Assembly (NCBI GenBank): GCA_919901895.1
Contig: CAKKQI010000264.1
Span: forward strand, 1-7,392
Direction of reading: 5' to 3'
Origin: Candidatus Brocadiaceae bacterium
GTDB lineage: Bacteria; Planctomycetota; MHYJ01; JACQXL01; CAKKQI01
Length of the DNA stretch: 7,392 nucleotides
Positions 1 through 5,482 of this stretch are shown here, piece after piece. The position numbers were made by a program, and so were the translations under genes. The notes under the pieces are model-generated. The model was not told where the DNA came from, made no database searches, and worked only from the letters and a program-made list of their open reading frames with translations. Position 1 is the first letter of the stretch; each line of letters opens with the position of its first letter.

Positions 1-4
1 CCCG

Positions 5-10
5 CTCCTC
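5..10 (-). promoter_or_regulatory. Ribosome-binding site of the next gene (probably rpsM)
   Basis: On the minus strand the bases after the rpmJ stop read GAGGAG, a strong Shine-Dalgarno match, and the window then ends. Its place right after rpmJ fits the common order infA-rpmJ-rpsM, so the start of rpsM (uS13) is expected just outside the window. The gene itself is not visible, so its identity is inferred from order only. Confidence 0.6.
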
Positions 11-15
11 TAGAG

Positions 16-129
16 TTAGCCCTGACGTTGCTTGTGCTTCGGATTGGAACAGATAACCCGGACCACGCCTTTGCGTCTGATAATCTGGCAGTTTTCACAA
101 ATACGTTTAACGGATGCCCTGACTTTCAT
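16..129 (-). CDS. rpmJ: 50S ribosomal protein bL36
   Basis: This 37-residue protein is the small zinc-binding protein of the large ribosomal subunit. The translation starts [17 protein letters not shown] and ends NPKHKQRQG, a nearly canonical L36. The zinc ligands C11, C14, C27 and H32 (CX2C-X12-C-X4-H) are all present, so this is the zinc-containing form rather than the Cys-less paralogue. The ATG lies 2 nt after the infA stop, and the Shine-Dalgarno GAGG (136-139) sits inside the last infA codons with a 6-nt spacer, which suggests translational coupling. The length matches the family exactly. It is followed by an RBS for a further gene, so the operon continues. Confidence 0.97.
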   Translation of the reverse strand: MKVRASVKRICENCQIIRRKGVVRVICSNPKHKQRQG

Positions 130-131
130 AT

Positions 132-347
132 CTAACCTCGGTAAACAATTCGGCCTTTGGATAAATCGTAAGGTGATATTTCTACGGTAACTTTATCACC
201 GGGTAAAATTTTTATAAAATGCATTCTTAATTTTCCGGCGACATGAGCTAAAATCAGATGCCCGCCTTTAAGCTCGACCCGAAACATCGCATTTGGTAAT
301 GCTTCCTTGATAATTCCTTCGGTCCTGATGGCTTCTTCTTTAGGCAT
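132..347 (-). CDS. infA: Translation initiation factor IF-1
   Basis: IF-1 binds the A site of the 30S subunit during initiation and works with IF-2 and IF-3. The protein has 71 residues, the normal size, and is a single S1-type OB-fold. The family core is clear: [17 protein letters not shown] near residues 10-26, then [25 protein letters not shown], and the ending [14 protein letters not shown]. The ATG at 347 has no good Shine-Dalgarno site; the bases before it are an A/T-rich end of a repeat. That is odd for a highly expressed gene and may mean the repeat replaced the original leader. It is separated from map by a 128-nt repeat-filled spacer and coupled to rpmJ downstream. Confidence 0.97.
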   Translation of the reverse strand: MPKEEAIRTEGIIKEALPNAMFRVELKGGHLILAHVAGKLRMHFIKILPGDKVTVEISPYDLSKGRIVYRG

Positions 348-352
348 AATTT

Positions 353-470
353 AACCACTGATCCCGTCAAGGCGGGACTGATTACACTAATTAAAATCTA
401 ACCACACGAATGTCGGGAAACACGGATTAAACCAGTGAAATCCGTAGTCAAATCCGTGTAATCAGTGGTT
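353..470. repeat. Composite inverted repeat in the map-infA spacer
   Basis: The 128-nt spacer 348-475 holds no gene. Its outer right arm GTGTAATCAGTGGTT (456-470) is the exact reverse complement of AACCACTGAT (353-362) joined to TACAC (383-387). The left arm is split by 20 nt that contain the palindrome CCCGTCAAGGCGGG (363-376) and a second copy of ACTGAT (357-362 and 377-382). An inner pair CACGGATT (421-428) and AATCCGTG (451-458) folds as well, and TAACCAC recurs directly at 352-358 and 399-405. In mRNA this would form a long hairpin just after map and just before infA. No T-run follows it, so I do not call a terminator. Confidence 0.85.
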
Positions 471-475
471 AGGAA

Positions 476-1228
476 TTAACCGGTTAAAACTTCCCGGCCG
501 TTTTCCGTAACCGCGACCGTATGTTCAAAATGAGCCGAAAGTTTTCTGTCTTTAGTGACCACCGTCCATTTATTGGGAAGTATTTCCACTTCCCAGCCGC
601 CTTCATTAATCATCGGTTCCAGTGCGACCACTAATCCGGGTTTTAAAATAACCTCAATATTATCTTTCGGCGGCATCACGTAATTAGGCACCTGGGGGTC
701 TTCATGCATCGCTGAACCGATGCCATGTCCGACAAAATCGCGCACCACGGAAAAACCGTTTGATTCGGCCAGGTTTTGAATCACCGCGGAAACTGAAGAT
801 AATTTTACATTCGGTTGCATTTGTTCAATCGCGCGGTTCAAAGAGTTCCTGGTTATTTCAATTAATTTTCTCGCCCGTTCCGTAATCTGGCCGACCGGTA
901 AAGTTATGGCCGCATCGGCAAAATAATTTTTGTATTCTACCCCGACATCAATGCTGGCGATATCGCCTTCTTTAAGAATTCTTTTATCCGGAATACCGTG
1001 AACAACTTCTTCATTTACCGAAACGCAGATATTTCCCGGATAACCGCGGTATCCTTTAAAAGCAGGTATTCCCATCCGGCTTAAAATGTAATCGGCGGCC
1101 GCTTTATCCAGTTCCAAAGTACTCAAACCGGGGCGGATAATTTTTTTAATCAGGTTAAAAGCGCCGGCGACAATCAGGCCGGCTTCGCGCATTATTTTTA
1201 ACTCACGCTCTGATTTATAATATATCAT
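476..1228 (-). CDS. map: Type I methionine aminopeptidase
   Basis: This cytoplasmic metalloenzyme removes the initiator methionine from nascent proteins with a small second residue. It has 250 residues, normal for a bacterial type Ia enzyme without an N-terminal extension. All metal ligands of the pita-bread fold are visible: D94, D105, H168, E204 and E235. H77 (in VVHGIP) and H175 supply the substrate-side histidines. Family blocks GDIASIDVG, VGHGIG, LEPMINEGG and FEHTVAVTENG are intact. The ATG overlaps the adk stop in an ATGA, so translation is probably coupled; the only RBS-like bases are a GGGG just before it. The order secY-adk-map-infA is common in bacteria. A large repeat begins 6 nt after the stop codon. 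Confidence 0.97.
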   Translation of the reverse strand: MIYYKSERELKIMREAGLIVAGAFNLIKKIIRPGLSTLELDKAAADYILSRMGIPAFKGYRGYPGNICVSVNEEVVHGIPDKRILKEGDIASIDVGVEYKNYFADAAITLPVGQITERARKLIEITRNSLNRAIEQMQPNVKLSSVSAVIQNLAESNGFSVVRDFVGHGIGSAMHEDPQVPNYVMPPKDNIEVILKPGLVVALEPMINEGGWEVEILPNKWTVVTKDRKLSAHFEHTVAVTENGREVLTG

Positions 1229-1872
1229 TTCCCCGGAATTTTTTCAAGTATCTCTTTAAAAACGCGGTCAATGGTTGATTCACCACGGATATTAAATAGT
1301 TTTTGCTGTTGCTTATAAAAATAAATTAACGAAGCCGTTTGTTCCTCGTAAACTTTCAATCTTTGTTTGATCGTTTCAATTTTGTCATCCGAACGCTGGT
1401 AAATCTCGCTGCCGCATTTTTCACATTTGTCTCCGTTTTTAGAAGGGGCATAAATCAGGTGATAATTCCAGCCGCAGCGCCGGCAGATCCGCCGTTCCGA
1501 TAATCGCTCAATTAAAATAGCATCCGAAACATCAATATAAAAAACTGCATCAATTTTTTGGTTGGTTTTTCCGATCAGGGTATCAAACGACTTCGCCTGT
1601 TCAATCGTTCGGGGAAAACCATCCAGGATAAATCCTTCAGTGCAATCCGGTTTATTAATCCGGTCGGAAATTATTCCCGAAGCAACGTGGTCCGGCACCA
1701 GGTTTCCTTTGTCCATAATATCCTTACTTTGCAATCCCAGTGAACTGGCATTCATCACTTCATCTCTCAGGATGTTTCCCGTGGCAATATGGGGTAGTTT
1801 CAGATGTTCGCTAAGCCGTTTTCCCTGGGTTCCCTTGCCGGAGCCCGGAGGTCCCAGGAATGCAATAATCAT
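1225..1872 (-). CDS. adk: Adenylate kinase, zinc-lid type
   Basis: The enzyme interconverts ATP + AMP and 2 ADP in the cytoplasm. It has 215 residues, the long-lid bacterial form. The P-loop GPPGSGKGT spans residues 7-15. The AMP-binding region contains TGNILRDE (31-38) and the DGFPRT motif (84-89). The LID carries four cysteines, C130, C133, C150 and C153 (CRRC...CEKC), so it probably binds structural zinc, as in many Gram-positive and candidate-phylum enzymes and unlike the E. coli protein. The ATG is 2 nt after the secY stop. A Shine-Dalgarno-like AAGGAAG overlaps the end of secY. The 3' end overlaps map by 4 nt. Co-location with secY is a widespread arrangement. Confidence 0.97.
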   Translation of the reverse strand: MIIAFLGPPGSGKGTQGKRLSEHLKLPHIATGNILRDEVMNASSLGLQSKDIMDKGNLVPDHVASGIISDRINKPDCTEGFILDGFPRTIEQAKSFDTLIGKTNQKIDAVFYIDVSDAILIERLSERRICRRCGWNYHLIYAPSKNGDKCEKCGSEIYQRSDDKIETIKQRLKVYEEQTASLIYFYKQQQKLFNIRGESTIDRVFKEILEKIPGK

Positions 1873-1874
1873 AT

Positions 1875-3197
1875 TTAACGTCTTCCTTTAATCCGGCCTT
1901 TTTTCATAAACCCGTCATATTCCCGCATCAAAAGGTGCGATTCTACTTTTTGCATAATATCAAGACCGACTCCGACGATGATTAAAATACCGGTGCCGCC
2001 CAGGAATCCGGCGACATAGCTGCTGACGCCCAGTGCGGCGGCCGATAAAGTGGGCATTAAAATAATGGCGGTAAGACACGCCCCTTCAACCAGGGTAATC
2101 CGGTTCATTACATTTTGTAAATAGAGCGCCGTATCGTGACCGGGCCGGATGCCCGGGACAAAACTGCCCGATTCTTTAAGCATATCGGACATTTCAACCG
2201 GCCGGAAATATAAATTATTCCAGAAATAGGAAAAGAAAAAGATAAAAACGATATAAAGAAGTGTGTACCAGAAACCGCTCTGGCTCATATCAAATACTTT
2301 TCCCAGCCAGGTTGAGCCGGCAATGTTGCCGATGGTATAAGGAACCATCATTAAAGTGCTGGCGAAAATAACCGGCATTACGCCGGCGTGGTTAATCCGT
2401 AGGGGCAGGTAGTGTCTTTGTCCGCCGTAAACGTGCCGGCCGCGGATATGTTTGGAATATTGAACCGGAATCCGCCGCTGGGCCTGGGTGATATACACAA
2501 TGGCCGCAATTGATCCCAGATAAAGTAATAATAAAATTAACGGCTTGTCCGGGGTCAGAGTATCAGCGTCAATACTTTTATTTATTTCCATAATCGCCGC
2601 CGGAATACCGTCTATAATTCCGGACATAATAATCAGAGATGCTCCGTTACCGATACCGTATTCGGTAATCTGTTCGCCCAGCCACATGACAAACATTGAA
2701 CCGGCGGTAAAGCAAAGCACGGAGGTGAAAATAAAGGAAAACCCGGGATTTAGAGCCAGATTGTTTTTGATTAAAACTATTGATGCCGAAACGCCCCAGA
2801 AGATACAGATTGGCACGGTGGCATACCTGGTATATTGGCTGATTTTGCGGTAGCCGGAAGGTCCTTCTTTAGCCAGGGCTTCCAGTCTAGGGACAACTTT
2901 AATCAGGAGTGAAAACATGATGGAGGCGGTAATATAAGGCATGATGCCCAGGGAAAAGACCGAAAGTTGAAGATTTCCGCCGCCCCCGCCGGTAAAAAAT
3001 CTGATATAACCAGTTACCGCGCCAAAATTAGCGACCAGCTCCGCCATCAAGTCACGGAAAGCTTTCATATTCACGCCCGGCAACGGTACAAAAATGCCGA
3101 ACCGCCAGACGATCAGGACGCCTAAAGTAAAAAGAATCCGGCGCCGTAGTTCCGGAATCATAAAAATATTAGTAATAATCTCAATAATTCGTTTCAT
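1875..3197 (-). CDS. secY: Preprotein translocase subunit SecY
   Basis: This is the pore-forming subunit of the SecYEG channel in the inner membrane, used for secretion and membrane insertion. It has 440 residues, the family norm, and about ten hydrophobic segments can be traced (first about 20-38, last about 394-412). The plug and TM2 region around 65-98 includes a glycine run (TGGGGGNL) and SLGIMPYITASI. The ribosome- and SecA-binding cytoplasmic loops carry QRRIPVQY (about 240-247) and PGIRPG (349-354), with conserved arginines R241, R242 and R351. The start region MKRIIEIITNIF fits the family. An in-frame stop lies 10 nt upstream, so the protein cannot extend further. There is no Shine-Dalgarno site; a small A/T hairpin (3202-3220) precedes the ATG. 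Confidence 0.97.
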   Translation of the reverse strand: MKRIIEIITNIFMIPELRRRILFTLGVLIVWRFGIFVPLPGVNMKAFRDLMAELVANFGAVTGYIRFFTGGGGGNLQLSVFSLGIMPYITASIMFSLLIKVVPRLEALAKEGPSGYRKISQYTRYATVPICIFWGVSASIVLIKNNLALNPGFSFIFTSVLCFTAGSMFVMWLGEQITEYGIGNGASLIIMSGIIDGIPAAIMEINKSIDADTLTPDKPLILLLLYLGSIAAIVYITQAQRRIPVQYSKHIRGRHVYGGQRHYLPLRINHAGVMPVIFASTLMMVPYTIGNIAGSTWLGKVFDMSQSGFWYTLLYIVFIFFFSYFWNNLYFRPVEMSDMLKESGSFVPGIRPGHDTALYLQNVMNRITLVEGACLTAIILMPTLSAAALGVSSYVAGFLGGTGILIIVGVGLDIMQKVESHLLMREYDGFMKKGRIKGRR

Positions 3198-3201
3198 AAT
3201 A

Positions 3202-3220
3202 AATTTTTATGCGAAAAATT
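3202..3220. repeat. A/T-stem hairpin just before secY
   Basis: AATTTTT (3202-3208) and AAAAATT (3214-3220) are perfect complements around a 5-nt loop. The hairpin ends 4 nt before the secY ATG, where a ribosome-binding site would be expected. It is weak (all A-T pairs), and whether it affects secY translation is inference. Confidence 0.5.
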
Positions 3221-3244
3221 AGAGTCCGTGTTTAATTTTATGAG

Positions 3245-3276
3245 ACCCTTCATCCCGCTTCAGCGTGATTCAGGGT
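3245..3276. repeat. Imperfect palindrome in the rplO-secY spacer
   Basis: This 32-nt element lies in the 109-nt spacer 3198-3306, which has no gene. Stems ACCCT/AGGGT, ATC/GAT and CGC/GCG pair symmetrically around a TTCA loop, with matched internal mismatches (TC/TC and C/T). The centre resembles the CCCG-type mini-palindromes elsewhere in the window, in a diverged form. From memory, repeats with the wording CATCCCG...TTCAGGGTGAGAC are common dispersed intergenic elements in many genomes; that was not checked here. Confidence 0.7.
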
Positions 3277-3306
3277 GAGACGGTTGACTTTATCAACAGC
3301 CTCAAT

Positions 3307-3762
3307 TTATGCTTTTATCCTGACGGCCTGGCTTTTGGCTTCGGTTATTTTCTTCTCGGCGCTTTTGCTGAAGAGATGGGCGGTGATGGTTAGATTTTGT
3401 CTGGTTAAATTACCCTGTCCGAGGATTTTGATTTTATTAAAAGGGCCTCTAACTAAATGCGCTTCAATCAATTTAGCCGGGTCAATTTTATCTCCGTCGT
3501 TAAAACGGTTGAGTTTTTCAACGTTGACAATGGCAATAGTAGATTGAAACTTAAAATTAGAAAATCCTCTTTTGGGGATCCGGCGGACAAGCGGGGTCTG
3601 GCCGCCTTCAAAAAGGGGTGAAAAACTGACGCCGCTCCGGGCCTTCTGCCCTTTATGGCCGCGGGTAGAGGTTTTCCCGTGTCCCGAACCGGTCCCGCGT
3701 CCGACGATTTTTTTCTTTTTCCTGATTACTTTAACCCGGTGTTTTAATTGAGCCAGATTCAT
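3307..3762 (-). CDS. rplO: 50S ribosomal protein uL15
   Basis: L15 is a large-subunit assembly protein that threads a basic N-terminal tail into 23S rRNA. It has 151 residues, close to the usual 145-150. The tail KKKKIVGRGTGSGHGKTSTRGHKGQKARSG (about 15-44) is canonical and very rich in Lys, Arg and Gly. It is followed by FEGGQTPLVRRIPKRGF (51-67), and the C-terminal globular domain has GPFNKIKILGQGNLT (107-120). The ATG overlaps the rpsE stop (ATGA), and a perfect GGAGGT (3771-3776) lies 8 nt upstream, within the rpsE C-terminal codons. In most operons rpmD sits between rpsE and rplO; here there is no room for it. Confidence 0.97.
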   Translation of the reverse strand: MNLAQLKHRVKVIRKKKKIVGRGTGSGHGKTSTRGHKGQKARSGVSFSPLFEGGQTPLVRRIPKRGFSNFKFQSTIAIVNVEKLNRFNDGDKIDPAKLIEAHLVRGPFNKIKILGQGNLTRQNLTITAHLFSKSAEKKITEAKSQAVRIKA

Positions 3763-4277
3763 ATAACACTACCTCCGCGTAGTTTTTCCCATTCCGTTTT
3801 GGTATGTAATTTTTGCAAGGCGTAAAGAGTAGCTTTTAAGACATTGGTCGGATTGGTGCTGCCGAGGACTTTACCGAGGATATCTTTGATCCCGGCTAGT
3901 TCCAGCACGGCGCGCATAGCCGAACCGGCGATAATACCGGTTCCCCGGCAGGCCGGGCGTAATAAAACAGTGGTGGCGCCATACTTGGCTTCGGTCCAGT
4001 GGGGGATGGTGGTATCTTTAATCGGGACTTTAATTAGATGTCTTTGTCCGAATTTAACGGCTTTTTCTATGGCGATGGGTACCTCTCCGGCTTTTCCTTT
4101 GCCGTAGCCCACCAAACCTTTGCGGTTACCGACGGCGACCAGTGCGGTAAAACTGAACCTTTTGCCGCCTTTAACCACTTTAGTACAACGCTTGGCTTTG
4201 ACCAGAATTTCTTCTAATTCGACATGTTGACCCGGCTGTCCGGACTCGCGGCCGACCAAGTTTAATTTCATTGCCAT
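3759..4277 (-). CDS. rpsE: 30S ribosomal protein uS5
   Basis: S5 lies near the mRNA entry tunnel of the small subunit and affects decoding accuracy. It has 172 residues, the normal length. The N-terminal RNA-binding domain shows TKVVKGGKRFSFTALVAVG (32-50) and YGKGKAGEVPIAIEKA (58-73). The C-terminal domain shows LLRPACRGTGIIAGSAMRAVLELAGI (105-130), then DILGKVLGSTNPTNVLKAT. I chose the ATG at 4277, since AGGAGA (4288-4293) lies 10 nt upstream; the in-frame ATG two codons later is too far away. The gene follows a 203-nt repeat-filled spacer after rplR and overlaps rplO by 4 nt. Confidence 0.97.
   Translation of the reverse strand: MAMKLNLVGRESGQPGQHVELEEILVKAKRCTKVVKGGKRFSFTALVAVGNRKGLVGYGKGKAGEVPIAIEKAVKFGQRHLIKVPIKDTTIPHWTEAKYGATTVLLRPACRGTGIIAGSAMRAVLELAGIKDILGKVLGSTNPTNVLKATLYALQKLHTKTEWEKLRGGSVI
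3771..3776 (-). promoter_or_regulatory. Shine-Dalgarno site of rplO
   Basis: GGAGGT on the minus strand lies 8 nt before the rplO ATG. The same bases encode part of the conserved C-terminal Arg-Gly-Gly of S5, so the coding sequence and the RBS overlap. This fixes the rplO start and leaves no space for a gene between rpsE and rplO. Confidence 0.85.
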
Positions 4278-4287
4278 TTTAATAATA

Positions 4288-4293
4288 TCTCCT
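4288..4293 (-). promoter_or_regulatory. Shine-Dalgarno site of rpsE
   Basis: AGGAGA on the minus strand, 10 nt before the ATG at 4277. It favours that start over the second ATG at 4271. It lies outside the repeat block that fills most of the upstream spacer. Confidence 0.75.
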
Positions 4294-4315
4294 ATGTGAA
4301 TGATTACCCGTCTCT

Positions 4316-4331
4316 TCCCGCCCAGGCGGGA
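4316..4331. repeat. Mini-palindrome TCCCG-N6-CGGGA
   Basis: TCCCGCCCAGGCGGGA is a 16-nt palindrome with 5-bp outer arms and largely complementary inner bases. It is the third strong member of the mini-palindrome family in this window (the others are at 362-377, 4389-4404 and 5996-6011). It lies between rplR and rpsE and does not touch a gene. Confidence 0.8.
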
Positions 4332-4357
4332 TGAGGCGACACAGATTTTGAAACTGC

Positions 4358-4419
4358 GATTACACAGATGGAAAGAAATAAATATCTGTCCCGCTAAAAC
4401 GGGATTAATCTATGTAATC
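4358..4419. repeat. Inverted repeat with a mini-palindrome inserted in one arm
   Basis: The left arm GATTACACAGAT (4358-4369) is intact. The right arm would be ATCTGTGTAATC, but it is present as ATCTGT (4384-4389) and GTAATC (4414-4419), separated by 24 nt. That insert holds the palindrome CCCGCTAAAACGGG (4390-4403), then ATTA, then ATCTAT (4408-4413), a near copy of ATCTGT. A direct copy of ACACAGAT also lies just outside at 4339-4346. The spacer 4278-4480 (203 nt) has no gene; this element and the palindromes at 4316, 4425 and 4439 account for most of it. Confidence 0.8.
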
Positions 4420-4424
4420 TATTT

Positions 4425-4453
4425 TCCGCCTGAGACGGACCGCCTTTGGCGGT
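4425..4453. repeat. Two abutting mini-palindromes
   Basis: TCCGCCTGAGACGGA (4425-4439) and ACCGCCTTTGGCGGT (4439-4453) share one base and each fold into a short hairpin; the second has a perfect 6-bp stem around TTT. Both resemble the TCCCG-N6-CGGGA family. On the transcribed strand no T-run follows, so a terminator is unlikely. Confidence 0.75.
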
Positions 4454-4480
4454 AATAATCACCGTAATCAGATCGCATCT

Positions 4481-4846
4481 TCAAATTTTTAAACCGCCGG
4501 CCCGAACGGCTTCAGCCAGCGCTTTAATCCGGCCGTGGTACGGAAATGACCCCCGGTCAAAAACCGCTTCTTTGATTCCTTTTTGCAAAGCTAATTCCGC
4601 CAGTTTCCGGCCGACCGCTTTGGCCGCCGTAATATTACCGGTTGATTTTAATTCTTTTTTTACTTCCGGGGAAAGAGTGCAAAGACTGCACAGGGTCTGC
4701 CCGTCTGTATCATTAATCAGTTGGGTATAAAGATGATTAATACTGCGAAAGACGTTTAAGCGAGGTTTGGTGGCCGTACCAAAAATTTTTTTACGGACGT
4801 GCCGGTGCCTTCTGATTCTTTTCTGTCGTTTTTCTTTTAATTGCAT
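4481..4846 (-). CDS. rplR: 50S ribosomal protein uL18
   Basis: L18 binds 5S rRNA together with L5 and helps dock it in the central protuberance. It has 121 residues, normal for the family. It has a very basic N-terminus (KEKRQKRIRRHRHVRKK, 4-20). The core KPRLNVFRSINHLYTQLIND (27-46) and the C-terminal signature VFDRGSFPYHGRIKALAEAVRAGGLKI (95-121) are clear. The usual segment is VFDRGGYLYHGR, so Ser-Phe-Pro is a small local change. Two cysteines, C53 and C56, stand where many homologues have Ala or Ser. The ATG is 5 nt after the rplF stop and has a GGGGT just upstream, so it is probably coupled to rplF. A 203-nt repeat-filled spacer follows. Confidence 0.96.
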   Translation of the reverse strand: MQLKEKRQKRIRRHRHVRKKIFGTATKPRLNVFRSINHLYTQLINDTDGQTLCSLCTLSPEVKKELKSTGNITAAKAVGRKLAELALQKGIKEAVFDRGSFPYHGRIKALAEAVRAGGLKI

Positions 4847-4851
4847 AAAGT

Positions 4852-5415
4852 TTACCCCGCGAGGTTATGTTCCGGAAACAAAGTTTTCCCCGCCTTACGG
4901 CGGATAACTTCATCAGTGTATTTTATTCCCTTAAGATTGTACGGTTCAGCCGGTTTAACGAACCTGATATTGGCGGAATACTGACCGACCAATTCTTTAT
5001 CCGTTCCCTGAATTACGACCAGGTTAGGGTTAGGAATCGTGACGGTAATGCCTTTGGGAACCGGCATTTTAACCGGGTGGCTGAGTCCGATCTGAAGAAT
5101 CAGGTCCGTTCCCTGCAGTTTGGCGTTATAACCGGTTCCGTGGATTTCTAATTTTTTTTCGTATCCAGTGAAGACACCGATTACCATATTATTGATTACG
5201 CTGCGGCTTAAACCGTGAATCATTTTATTTTCCTTAGTGGCCTCAGGACATTCGACGATTATTTTTTTAGCGGTTTCTTCCACCTTGATTTTTACGGTAG
5301 AAGGGAAAGTCCGTTCCAGGGTTCCTTTAGGTCCGGCCACTTTTAATTTGTTATTTTCTACGCTGGCTTTAACACCTTCTAATATTTCAACCGGACGTCT
5401 GCCGATACGTGACAT
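4852..5415 (-). CDS. rplF: 50S ribosomal protein uL6
   Basis: L6 sits near the factor-binding site of the large subunit. I start it at the ATG at 5415, giving 187 residues that begin MSRIGRRPVEIL, the classic L6 start. A GTG four codons further up is in frame, but its own bases form the GGAG Shine-Dalgarno site of this ATG. The two L6 repeat domains are both present; the first covers about 5-80. The second ends in the signature PAEPYNLKGIKYTDEVIRRKAGK (155-177), where PYNLKG replaces the more usual PYKGKG. The C-terminal tail is a few residues longer than typical. rplR follows after 5 nt. The upstream 67-nt spacer is repetitive. Confidence 0.95.
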   Translation of the reverse strand: MSRIGRRPVEILEGVKASVENNKLKVAGPKGTLERTFPSTVKIKVEETAKKIIVECPEATKENKMIHGLSRSVINNMVIGVFTGYEKKLEIHGTGYNAKLQGTDLILQIGLSHPVKMPVPKGITVTIPNPNLVVIQGTDKELVGQYSANIRFVKPAEPYNLKGIKYTDEVIRRKAGKTLFPEHNLAG

Positions 5416-5421
5416 TTTATT

Positions 5422-5425
5422 CTCC
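5422..5425 (-). promoter_or_regulatory. Shine-Dalgarno site deciding the rplF start
   Basis: GGAG on the minus strand with a 6-nt spacer (AATAAA) to the ATG at 5415. It follows directly after the repeat-like sequence GTGTAATCTGT, so the RBS abuts or overlaps the edge of a repeat. Confidence 0.8.
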
Positions 5426-5428
5426 ACA

Positions 5429-5480
5429 GATTACACTGATTATAATTAGTTGATTACACAGACCATCCGGCCAACGGATG
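5429..5480. repeat. Direct GATTACAC repeats and a hairpin between rpsH and rplF
   Basis: GATTACACTGA (5429-5439) and GATTACACAGA (5452-5462) are direct copies with starts 23 nt apart. Next to them CATCCG (5464-5469) pairs with CGGATG (5475-5480) around a 5-nt loop, beginning 2 nt after the rpsH stop. Together they fill nearly all of the 67-nt spacer. GATTACAC also occurs in the infA-map and rplR-rpsE spacers. Confidence 0.75.
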
Positions 5481-5482
5481 TT

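Noticed and set aside
348..475. Intrinsic terminator after map
   Set aside because: The hairpin lacks a T-run on the transcribed strand, and the downstream infA and rpmJ are in the same direction with no clear promoter visible.
348..475. CRISPR-like repeat array in the infA-map spacer
   Set aside because: Repeat units are short, in mixed orientation and without regular spacers of constant length.
1562..1891. Plus-strand reading frames over adk, secY, rpsE, rplF and others, the longest about 109 codons
   Set aside because: Each lies opposite a clearly identified gene and shows no family features; they are antisense shadows.
4890..4903. CCGCC-TTAC-GGCGG palindrome within rplF
   Set aside because: It encodes the conserved Arg-Arg-Lys-Ala motif near the L6 C-terminus, so the symmetry is explained by codons; I did not count it as a member of the repeat family.
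5425..5427. GTG as the start of rplF, giving four extra residues (MENK)
   Set aside because: These bases form the GGAG Shine-Dalgarno site of the ATG at 5415, and MSRIGRRP is the canonical L6 start.
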